From Hydractinia symbiolongicarpus (Eukaryota; Cnidaria; Hydrozoa; Anthoathecata; Hydractiniidae), in assembly GCF_029227915.1 (NCBI RefSeq), contig NC_079877.1, positions 29,599,851 to 29,663,850 on the forward strand: a stretch of DNA of 64,000 nt, written 5' to 3'. The notes under the pieces were generated by a model, which saw only the letters and a list, made by a program, of their open reading frames with translations, searched no databases and was not told the DNA's origin. Every line of letters starts with the position of its first letter. Within the stretch, counting starts at the first letter, position 1. Shown in pieces: positions 36,252 through 46,848 of the stretch. The position numbers and the translations under genes were made by a program.

Positions 36252-39200
36252 ACTTTTTTTGTACATATGCTTTTAATGACATTTTAGCAGATATAATTAT
36301 TTCACCGATTTAACTTTGTAAATACAGGAGTATTAAACTTTGTAAATATTCTTACCATATGAGAATAGGTTTCATGCGTAATCCTATACACAGACGCTTT
36401 TTTTCACAACACGTGTGTTCAAAATAAACATGAAGTACAAGTATAGTAAATATTTCATCCTATTATTTTCTGTGGACTTAAATCACTTGAATTAAATTTA
36501 ATTTAAGTGAGAGTCTGGCAGTATACCTATTGTATATATTTTTTTCCTTCGGCGAAAACAGTAAGAGTAGAAACAGTTAGCTGTCAATATTTTATTGGTA
36601 TTTATATGCTATCCTGACCCGCTTAATGTGCACGCTCTTTGCTACGCTCGTGTATTTTACCGTTGTATTAAAAACTCTGGAAATACTCCGAAAATTTTAG
36701 GTTTTGTTTTTAAGCTTATTTTATTGGATGGCTTCACATACACCTGCTCACCCGTCGGCCTCCCGAAGCCTGCTAAATAATAATATCATTCATATGCATT
36801 TTTTTGATATTGCATCATGGATTTTTTTGCCGGGCATTTATACCTGACTTTCCCGGAAAAAAATTTTTGACCGCCTGTTAAAAAGGTATACGAAAGTGTA
36901 CTTTTTTGCGTGGAACTTGGTCATTTTCTGTGGTAAATTGTAATTGTATCAATAATTTGTTTTTGCTGAATCGTTCTGCACGTTATCTCGTCACAAAAAA
37001 AAATAAAAAAAGCGGAAAATTTCGAAGAAAATAGTCAAAAAGTACACTTTCTTGGCATATAGTTCTAGAATTAACTAATACTTCTCAATGTCAGCATTTT
37101 TATTTCGAAAGTGACACTACTACACACCAGTTTTGATTTCAATAAAATAAAGCATGTTAAGTGAAAGTTTAAATGCTCAAACGATCAGAGTGTAAACATA
37201 CCTTTAAAATTCGAATGTTGATAAGTGATTACAATGTTACGTCAAGTGTAAACATAACTGTAAACGATATTGTGCTGTACATATTGAACTGAGAATTATG
37301 GACTTCTCTCATCCTGTTAGAGTAACCATGGATTTGTCGCAAGGCTTTTTGCTATTTTATCGTGCTTAAAATAGTTCAAATTTAGTATTTGTAGCCAACA
37401 TGTACAAGAACACCATGTGGAGTATTTAACCAATGTTAAAAAGCGATAAGTAGATTCACCGGTGGACATGTAGAAGTTAGAGAATGTGTTTTATTTGTAA
37501 CGACAACCGTGCGTGGCAAAATCTATATAGTCGAGGATTATTAATGTGAAAATTCTTCAGTGATAGATTTACCAGAACAAATCCATTTATTCTCAAAGAA
37601 TAATATTTCGAAGACTCTGACACCACCTGTCACATACTTCTTGGACCTAAATAAAAAAGTGTATCCTAAAAATTTAAACTTATGATCATAAAGACTTCAT
37701 TTAAATTGATAAATTCAAACAATTTGGCTCGCCAATTTGTTTAAAAAACATCTCTAAAAAGGCTAATTTCTTATTTTGGCTGAAAAAGGTAGAATATATA
37801 TTTTTTGCCAGGAATCATTGTTTTGCTATTATCTAAATTACAGCAAGTGAAGTTCTTAAATTGCGTTTTCATTGATTTATTTGTCTTCTGTTCTAAATCT
37901 CAGTAAAGTTTAATATCAAGATAAATATGTTTAAAAATCACTGAGAGTTTCCTGCGAATTTAAAAGTTATTGCGTTCATCAAAAGAGACGTTAAAACATT
38001 GTAGCACTTAGCTCCGAACAAATACGAGAATACTTCCCTATACAAATTAATATTCACAAGTTACATTTTGTTCAAATCTTTTTTTCAAATTCTGTGTTCA
38101 ATTTCAGCTTTAGATAGACAATTTAAAATTAAAATTTAGACGACAATAACGACAAACCACGGAGTTCTGTAGCTTCCAAGGTTCAATATAGAGGAAAAAC
38201 AGTTCAAACTCATTCCCCGGCGTCTTCTTTTCTTTAGAAACTTTGTTTCTTTGCAAACATTGCAGCAAATATTACAGTGCTGCCATAACCACAACCTAAA
38301 AAAAGCTAAAACATATTTAATTGGATTCATACTAGGCAATAACCTCGGTAATATAATTATGCTGAATCGTCTATTGCACGAATAATACTAGCTTAAAGTT
38401 TCTCTAAGCACAAGAAAGATTTAGCTGATTTGTCTTACAGATATCATCAAAACTTGTTTCTTGACAGCGTCTTACATTTTTTTGACCCCGCACTTTTCGA
38501 TCCTGCGCTTTTCTTTACCAGGCCGTAGAAAATTGCGTCACAATTATTGAGAAGCACATTCAAGCTCAGGGGATAGGAAATATTTTCTGGGTGACCAATC
38601 ACATTTGTTCTTGGAAAGCTTTTTTAAAGTTCAATCAGTTTATCACAACAAAATAGTTGAAAGCTGTTTGATATTGTCATAAATTATTTTATTTCAGGGA
38701 AGGAAACTTTAAGGTTCTTTTACTGTTATTAGAATGGAAGTAGATTAAATATTCAGTATTGTGTTGAGTAGATATCTGCTATTTGTCTGACTGTTCATGA
38801 AAATTTGAAAATTATAAAATATTCACAATAAAACTCTCCATATGCTTAAAATTTCTATTTTTGAGAATTTTCAAGCCCTAGCAGATCTTGCACATGAAAA
38901 GGAATAATTGTACAATTTTGATGTGTAGATAAAAGTTGTGTTAAATTACGTGCGAACGTTCTATGTTCTTGTTCCACCTGAAATGAAACGAGACATGTTT
39001 TCATTTATTACAGCTTTTTTGTAAAAAGCAGCGATATTCTCCTTAAAAAGTTTAAGGAACCTTTTTGACAGTTTTTGCTTGCAAACTGTAAAATGTTTTT
39101 TTTAAGTTCTCATAAGGAAATTTGGAACACTTCTGCAAATGCAAAATTATGAATCTTAATTTTGTATTTGAAATATTTTTCAAAAAAATGATTACGAGAA

Positions 39201-41150
39201 TACACCATTACAGAAGGCCTATGAATGGAAATGAGAAAATTTTCACATATCGACTGTTCGTTATATCAAAAATTGAACGTTTTGCAGACAAACTAAGACT
39301 TATTTACTATGTATTTTAGGCCGTCTTAAAACTTTCCTTGAGTTAATGATTGCTTCTAACTCTGCTTCAAAGGTTCTAAATAATTACTATTATACAAAGT
39401 TAGTAATGACAGTCCTGATCTTCACTTTAACACAGGTGTAATTTTGTAGAGCTTATTTAACGCTAGAACATTTTTTCGCTTATCTCTATCATCTTGGAAT
39501 CGTACTTCATGCTTTCTTGGTGGGAAAATTCAAATTCTGCATTTATCAGAAAAAGAAAATTTGTAAATATTTTTGAAAAATCCTTCAAAGGCTCGAAGAA
39601 TTTTATTTTAGATTAAATTTACTGTCCTTAAACATTGCTTTGTTTAAACCCTCAAATTTCGTGTTTTGTGCATCGAGTTCGTTAACTAGATTTTTGGAGG
39701 ATAAACATCAAGAGTCTACTGATTTAGAGTCGTTAAACGATGCTGTGTTATAAAATATGACGTAATTTATTTAAATTTAAATACAGAATAACAGAAAAAA
39801 GTCACTTGCCAATGCTTACAACGGACTTTGATTATTTAGTAAGATCCTAACCCTGTGATTTCTTGCCGTGTCTTATTTTTCTTGCAATTTTTTTTCTAGA
39901 AATTTTTGTTGCAAACGAAAATCATTGAAAAACCCTCTCTTCGCCACACGTTAAGCAGAGTACTTTGCAAATTTTTTTATTTTTAACCAACCAAACTGGC
40001 TCACACAATTTCAACCCAACCAAGACATCATTATGGCGGAAAGTCAACACGTGCAGGCTAAGCAAAACCTTTCTAACAAAAACCACAACAAAACTTATCA
40101 ATATTAATAAAGACAACAAAATGCTCCATAGATTTTTCTGCGTAGTAACCTTGTCCAAATGAAACGTGTTGTTCGTTTTTATCTGTTATCTTGTTTTTCT
40201 TTACAAAAAAGAAGTGCAACAAATGCTATTATCACATTTTGACTTACTGCTACGGCCATCTTAACATATTGTCTCACAGGTATTCACATGTTTTGGTTTT
40301 ATGAACTTTGTTTCACGTCGCAAAACCCACGCAACATGGAAAGAAATTTACATGCAAATGAAACATTCTTTGTTACAAATGGATAAAATTAGTTTCCGTG
40401 GTCCCGAATGATGGAAAAATAATTTTGAAGTTATCGAGGAACTTGATCATTGTCCCGTTATTCACTATTATAAATTAGAATGGATAATCAACCACAAAAT
40501 TTCATTTTGAACAAAAAGCACCGGATTTATTTCTCTTTGACCTCTCAGCTTTGCATCTGAAGTACTTTATACTACAGAACCACAATTTCTGGTCCTTTTG
40601 ATGTCCAACACAACCATACCGTTCAACAATGACACAAATGATAATAAAAGACTCATGGTTATATTACTAACTTAAGACGAACTGATATTAACCCTATAAC
40701 TGGCCTCTTTCAACTTATTTGAGAGAAATGTAACCATTGCAGAAGCAGTGTCCTTGCAATACCATTACTGAAGTAATTGTGTAATGATGAGTTGCGCTGC
40801 CTATCCTATCAAACAAAAAATCCTATAGTTAATAAAAAACTAACGTTATATTCCATATTACCATATTAAAACTAATGGTAATGGCTTTCAAATCGATCTC
40901 TTAAGAAATGATTAGTTACATATTATTGTATTAAAAGAAAAGTAAGCTTTTTGAATTTTATTCTACAACCAGTGTTGTATGTTCGCCATATCTAGACAGT
41001 ACAAAGTTCTGTTAAGAAAACTTCTCACTTGTCTGAGCCACCTTTTTGTTTGATGATAACTAACATTTTGGGAAGAATTTCATCACTTTACCTACAATTT
41101 TATTATTCTCCTTTATTTCTTTGATTTCCAGGCAAAAGAGCATATCCATT

Positions 41151-41629
41151 CCGGGCCGGCGAATCGGAATTGAAAGTGGGAGGGGGGGGGGGGTAAAATA
41201 TATGTAGTATCTAAGGAGGCCCCACAATGGTTACGGGCCGAGAAAATCTTTGAATTTAGGCCTCTTAAATAGCCTTAAATGTGCCCCAATTTTCAGAATT
41301 TTTTATCGGATACTAATAAAAAAACCCTTAATTCATGCCTCTTAAATAGCCTTAAATGTGCCCCAATTTTCAGAATTTTTTATCGGATACTAATAAAAAA
41401 AACCCTTAATTCATGCAAAAGTTATACTTAATTTATGTTTTAGGTACCTTGATTTTTAAAAAATGCAACCATTTAAAATCATAAAGTAAATTTTATGCAG
41501 ATGAAAAGTGTTAACAGAATCGTATAAATGAATTTGTAGCAAAGCAATCCAATAATTAAAACCTCGAAAAAAATTCTTTTTCTTAGCATAAAGTTACCCC
41601 TCTTCGGCCCCCTGGATTCGCCTGCCCTG
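41151..41629. mobile_element. Non-autonomous DNA transposon with 5-bp TSD
   Basis: The left end CCGGGCCGGCGAATC (41151-41165) matches the reverse complement of the right end (41615-41629; reading CAGGGCAGGCGAATC) at 13 of 15 positions. Both ends are flanked by CCATT (41146-41150 and 41630-41634), a 5-bp target duplication. The 479-bp interior has no coding frame. It includes a G run near 41190-41203 and a 77-bp tandem duplication (41260-41414). A cut-and-paste MITE-like element is the simplest reading. Superfamily is undetermined. Confidence 0.75.
41260..41414 (+). repeat. 77-bp tandem duplication inside the element
   Basis: GCCTCTTAAATAGCCTTAAA through ACCCTTAATTCAT occurs at 41260-41336 and again from 41337, nearly identical except for one extra A in the second copy. 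Confidence 0.9.
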
Positions 41630-42117
41630 CCATTACTTTTCTTTTATTCATAACACAAGGGTTACACGATACAGTAAAGTAGCTAATTGCCATAAAAAAT
41701 CGTTTCAGGAACTAAAGCCGAAACGTTCAATGGAACCAATTCATTAGACATTTACGGAAAACAAATTTTCTGTCGCGAGCAAACAGGTGCCGCGGTGTGT
41801 CTATTGCAAAGACGTAAGTGTCAGAATTCGAAGGCGGTTTTAGTTTTAGTTTTTTTAGCTTCACATTTTTTGTTCGCAATAATCATAACATAAGCGGCTT
41901 TTCTCTTAAGTTCCAGTTTTTCGAAAAATAAATTTTTGTTATTGAATATCGCCTAAAAAAATGCGACACTTTTCACAATCTGCACATTTTTTAATTCAAT
42001 AATAATTTGCAATTGATGTCATCCAGTCGACATAAAAAAAATGGTTAAACAATCTAAGCATTGCGTTCCAGGACTATACTGACCTTCCATCAAACTCAAC
42101 TGAAAAAACCAGTAGAG

Positions 42118-43002
42118 ATGTGCAATGATGTATTAGCATTTCTATTAACTTCCTTAATATTTTCCTTGTTAAGTGCAATATGTAATGGAGCATACATTTT
42201 GGTTGTCTTAAAAAACAAGAGGCTAAGAAGATCGAATAACCTTCTATACCTGTTACTTTCCATATCTGATTTGGTTGTTACTGCAATTTTAACTGTAATT
42301 TACGGGATACAGATCACAGAATACCGGAACGGTACATTAACTAGCGTTGCATCAATCTGGTCCTTAGTGGTACATAGTTTCATCGACATGTCTATTTCAG
42401 CTATTTTATTGATCCAATTGGAGTTGTATTTAGCCGTATTTAAACCGTTTAAATACAAAAGAACATTAAGAAAAAAAACATTACCTATGCTATTGATTTT
42501 AGCCTGGATTCCATCTATATTAATTCCATCCGTTATATTTTTGAATAAGTCGATATTTCAAGATATTATCCGAAATTTAATCACTTTTTACGAATTTTCC
42601 TCTCTGCTGCTCGTAGCGTTTTGTCAAAAGAAAGTGCTCAACTACATTAGGAAAAATAATCACACTAGACGAGGAAAAAAGTTGAGCCAAATAGCTGCTC
42701 AAATATTAGTTGTTTATGGAGTTTCTGCAGTTGCTGGTTTGGTAGGAAGTATAATTAACCAATTTAACTTAGCAACAGAAGGTTACAATGAATGCGTGTA
42801 TCAATGGTGCATGTTTGTGGTGTTAACAAATACATGTTGGGACACTTGTATTTATGGATTACGTTCGGCTGCTGTTAGGAATGAACTTTTAAAAGTATTT
42901 CCATGCTTTCAGATTTGCGCTAAAAGTACCAAGAATAAAATAGGTAATTTTTCATATGCGATCTCTTTTAACCGGCTGCGTAGAAATGGTGTGCGAAAAT
43001 GA
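42118..43002 (+). CDS. Rhodopsin-family seven-transmembrane receptor, divergent
   Basis: First ATG at 42118 gives 294 residues with seven hydrophobic segments (about 5-28, 42-63, 78-101, 122-142, 153-170, 190-212, 228-248). Class A landmarks: N23 in helix 1, LSISDLVV with D51 in helix 2, ELYLAVFKPFKY (102-113) in place of the DRY box, and DTCIY (242-246) in place of NPxxY. The usual disulfide cysteine at the top of helix 3 is absent and so is CWxP in helix 6. The extracellular N-terminus is only about four residues. Just upstream, after TTCCAG (ending 42071), another frame reads DYTDLPSNSTEKTSRDVQ before a TGA, which would suit a glycosylated N-terminus. A missing 5' exon or a frameshift is therefore possible. 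Ligand unknown. Confidence 0.75.
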   Translation: MCNDVLAFLLTSLIFSLLSAICNGAYILVVLKNKRLRRSNNLLYLLLSISDLVVTAILTVIYGIQITEYRNGTLTSVASIWSLVVHSFIDMSISAILLIQLELYLAVFKPFKYKRTLRKKTLPMLLILAWIPSILIPSVIFLNKSIFQDIIRNLITFYEFSSLLLVAFCQKKVLNYIRKNNHTRRGKKLSQIAAQILVVYGVSAVAGLVGSIINQFNLATEGYNECVYQWCMFVVLTNTCWDTCIYGLRSAAVRNELLKVFPCFQICAKSTKNKIGNFSYAISFNRLRRNGVRK

Positions 43003-45212
43003 TATACCAACTTCTTCACAAACAGTTTGAAACATGTATATGAAAGATGTATAACGTCATTTAATGTTATCCCTTGAAAACAAAAAATGAAACAAAGAAC
43101 TGAAAAGTAAATTTCACTATTTCTTTTGATTATCGAATTATCGCGCTTATCTTTTTCGCTAGCAGACATGGAGGAAACATCTATGAAAAATCGCCCTTCG
43201 TACGCACAGGAGCATTATAATATAGGCTAGCCGGTAATGGATATGTTCACGGATTCTCTTCTCTATTTTATTTGCCTAGCTTAGGCCGTTTTTTTCGTGT
43301 ATCCGTAGCACGACAATAAAATGAAAAAAGTGGATATTAATATCAGAGACTAGCTGGATGCATCCATGACTTCGTCCGTCCTTTATACATGACATTTATA
43401 TATGACATTTATATATGTAATTTATATATTTAGTAATTCGTGTATCCGTAGCATAGCTATAAATCCGAGACAGACCACAGGTTGATTTTACTATTACTAT
43501 TATCAAAACCTATTGACTGCTTCATTAAAACTCGGAAAAATATCTTAACCATGTAAAATTCGTTTTTCTTATGATAATTGGTCTAACATTCAAGCTGGGA
43601 AATGTGCGTTAGAGAATGAGACAGGTCCTGTGGTAAAACAGGATGAGATAGAAATTATCTCCTGAACTTCTGCTTTAATCTAAGAAAAATTAATGCGCAT
43701 TTTCATTGCACATACTAATAAAACTTTCAGGTCTTTTAATTCTTCTCAACCAAAGGCTGTTGAATGTAAATAAAAATTATCTGCGAAGTTTTTTTTTTTT
43801 TTGAAAAGAGATGATAATTATCTGACAAATTTTTTAGAACAGTATTTGTCATGTAATTATTAGAACGATAGATTACTAATTCTTTTTTGTATATTTCGTA
43901 AAAAACCCGAACAACCGGATAGGTCATGTATATGGTAATTCTTGATAATTCATGAGTAGTGTAAAAATGTTACTAAAGATTTACCATCGTCAAGTTTTTT
44001 CTTCGCGTTAGATAATTACCATAAAAAAGTTTCATTTTTACGTGATACAATTTACTTAGTTACGCAGCAGATCCTCTCAGCATTGTAGGAGACTAGCCCC
44101 GCAGTGTAGCATCATCACCAAGCAGAAAAAGACACTAAAATCACGTGACCTGTTGATCGTTTTTACGTCGGCCATTACACCTCCAGTTCTAAATACGTTC
44201 TAAATATAATTGTCTGTGTCACACCAGGTGAGAGATAATCGACTATTTTCTTAAAAAACCCTGATATAATTCGTCCATTACCATTGTCTCATTAATGTTA
44301 TCCATTGGGCTGAGCTTCCCTCATTCGATCTCTGGATGATTTTATTCTGTTTCATCTCCCATGATCTATTAAAAATCGATTTTCTTTTAATAACATGCCC
44401 CCCTGCTGTTATTTCTTTTAATAACTCTGTTTTGCTATGCTGCATGGTTATGATACTTCCTGAGGTTTTTTATTTATGTATTAGACACATGCAAAATATT
44501 TAGATTTCATACCTCTCAGAGCTTTAGAAATTGGCTATTACTCGAAACTACCCCTAAAAATCTCCATGAAATCCTTGTGATTGGGAAAATATAATAAGTT
44601 TTGTTAGTATTGTCCTTATAACTTGAAACTTACAAGACAACTTTATTTTGTCAAGGGAAATTATTCAAAGAAGTTTAGCCACGTAATTAATCCGATTACC
44701 CGATTTTACAGATTTTACCTGGAATTTAAAAAAAAACAACGGATTCTCGGGCAATTTTTGGCGCGCAAAACGAAACGAGAAAATAATTTTACGCTAGAAG
44801 ACGTAATACAAACTCTCATAGTAAACAGATAAGTGAAACGATGTACAATTCTTTTCAGCTAAGAAAGCGTACATGAAAAATTGATAGGATAATGTGTCAA
44901 TGGGAAACAAATTCATCCATTTACGTCTGACTAATACGACCATGAATACAAATCACTGCCATTGAGAGAGATGTTATACTATTCGTTGTTTTCTAAATGG
45001 TAACCGAAAATAAATTATTAAATTGAGTTTTGTATCTTGTAGCTTAAGTGATTTTCTGTGTTATTTATTATTCAGTTGCGTTTTTTATTGAAACGGTTGC
45101 TTGGTGGAAAGAAAGAAGAATTAATCTCCCCAAGTCTTTAACTAACATAAAGAATGTGTTTGAGGAAAACAGGAAAAAGTCTAGTAGAAACAGCTTGTTA
45201 AAGTAAGGACGA
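43003..45212. other. Intergenic, repeat traces
   Basis: No gene was recognised. An ACTAG-type repeat begins at 43349, and CGTGTATCCGTAGCA occurs twice (near 43296 and 43439), flanking it. AATAAA near 43315 could serve the receptor gene. The rest is AT-rich. Confidence 0.55.
43349..43440 (+). repeat. ACTAG-type interspersed repeat, partial copy
   Basis: Starts ACTAGCTGGATGCATCCATG, followed by CGTCCGTCCTTTATA, comparable to the start and CGCCCGTCCTTTTTATA of 5231-5380. An ATATATGACATTT motif then repeats twice. The right boundary is unclear. Confidence 0.35.
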
Positions 45213-46848
45213 ATGAAGCTTGTTTTTTTACTTACCCAAGTTGTGTCTGTTTTATCAACAGTGCAACGACAAAGAGAAATACGTGAAGGCATGATAATAA
45301 GCTGGTTAAACATGAAAAGATTTCCTAATCGAATTTTAAATGTTCCACCGATCGAATCCTATTTAACAACAACAAAAGAAAAATGTGGAAGTTTATGTTT
45401 AAACACTCCATTTTGTAAAAGCTTGAATATGAAACAAGAAGGACATGTGAAGTACCGCTGTGATCTACTGGATAAGAATATGTTCGAGGAGAATTGCAAG
45501 TTTGAATGGGATGAAATGACGTCACATTATGCATTTACCGTATGTAGTTACCAATAAAGCAATGATGCCTAAGATCCTTTTATAATTTTAAGTTGCCTCT
45601 ATATTCATTATTTTGATCAAATGCTGTAGCTAAACAAATCTTCAAAAATTTATTCTTTTCTATTTTATTGCTTCATTTTTGTACTAAATTTTTTTTCTTT
45701 ATGAAACTTGAAACACTTTTAACTTAGAGCAACTGCACGAATGCGTATGATGTTTGCAACGAAACTTCAAAAATATGTATTCCTGAAGATAAGTCATCTA
45801 CATACACGTGTGAAAACAAGTCTGGTGTTCAAACGAATCAAAAAAAGTTTTGCGACAAGCCAAGTTACCGACATGGGATTAATGTAAACTGGAAATTCCC
45901 CTATTGCGGAGTCTGCCATCATTTAGGTAAACAATAAGTCCTGATAAATAAAATGTAAAAAGGTCGAAATTACTTCAATTTAAATTTATAATCTCCCTTT
46001 TTTAATATGTATTCTTATATTACAGAAACTTTTATGAAATATTAAAAAACTTAGCATTAAATTATTACAGACAGATTCAAAGCAACTTGCACTCCTTATT
46101 AAACGTATTTCATATTTAGATGGGGTGTATATTCTGAGGAGAAGTTTTCATGAAAATTTTAACAGAACGTGGAATGAGTACAAGGGAGGATTCGGAAAAT
46201 TTGATAGTGATTATTGGATTGGTTTAGAAATGTTACATCAACTAACGAATCCTTCTGTACATCTACAAGTTTTTATTGCTGGACCTGGACTTTCAGATCA
46301 AGGAACCACATTGTTTTTTGAAAAATTTTCAATTGCATCTGAATCTAAAAATTATCGTATAAGTTTATCCTCTTCGGGTAGGAATGTTCATTTAACCTTC
46401 AAAACACTGTTTGCATCTAATCTGCTTAAAATTTATTTCAATATTTTTCTATTATGGATCATGGATTCCTCAATTTTCGATCTAGTCACTGCTTTAAAAG
46501 ATACTGGAAAATGTTAAGATGTTGATAAACGACCTAGTATGAAAATTGATATCTAAAGCCAGTTTTGAAATAGGTTGTCTTGTCTGCGTCTTGTCTTATA
46601 TAAACAATATTCTAATTCTTTAACAATTAGGAGACAGTAAGATGGTTACTAACCACAATGGAAAAGTTTTCAGTACATTTGACAAAGGTGAGAAACAAGC
46701 TAAAGCAAAAATATTTGGTGCAGGATGGTGGTATGGCGAGATAGAGTCTGTCAATTGGTTCACTGGATATTGGAAAGAATATCTTAATGTTACTGACCCT
46801 GCTGTAACTATTACATCTTTGGATTGTATCATAACGCGCTATGTTTGA
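45213..46848 (+). CDS. Secreted PAN-EGF-fibrinogen-like protein, four exons
   Basis: Exons 45213-45539 (phase 0 end, donor GTATGT), 45728-45926 (0 to 1), 46120-46377 (1 to 1) and 46631-46848 encode 333 residues. A signal peptide (LVFLLTQVVSVLS core) precedes a PAN/apple-like domain (EKCGSLCLNTPFCKS, YRCDLL, SHYAFT). Exon 2 is EGF-like with CTNAYDVC, KICIP and YTCE, then CDKPSYRHG and CGVC. Exons 3-4 form a fibrinogen-related domain: GVYILRRSF, FNRTWNEYKGGFG, YWIGLEMLHQLTN, then NHNGKVFSTFDKG and AGWWYGE. Positions that normally hold the two late cysteines around the WWY motif are not cysteine (KIFGAGWWYGEIES), and the C-terminal tail is shortened. Fibrinogen-related proteins often act as lectin-like recognition molecules. 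AATAAA lies at 47034-47039. The 46387-54838 duplication unit starts inside its third intron. Confidence 0.85.

Larger units (their letters stand above)
36252..42117. other. Gene-poor intergenic region
   Basis: No exon with recognisable protein family or coherent splicing was seen over 5.9 kb. Open frames are short and mostly begin at non-ATG codons. The only well-delimited feature is the inverted-repeat element at 41151-41629. Confidence 0.6.

Noticed and set aside
39922-40162. Hydrophobic minus-strand frame that looks like a membrane protein
   Set aside because: It begins at TTG, is very AT-biased, and has no neighbouring exons or motifs.
44623-44832. 69-codon basic frame upstream of the fibrinogen-like gene
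   Set aside because: Starts at TTG in AT-rich DNA, with no domain or splice evidence.
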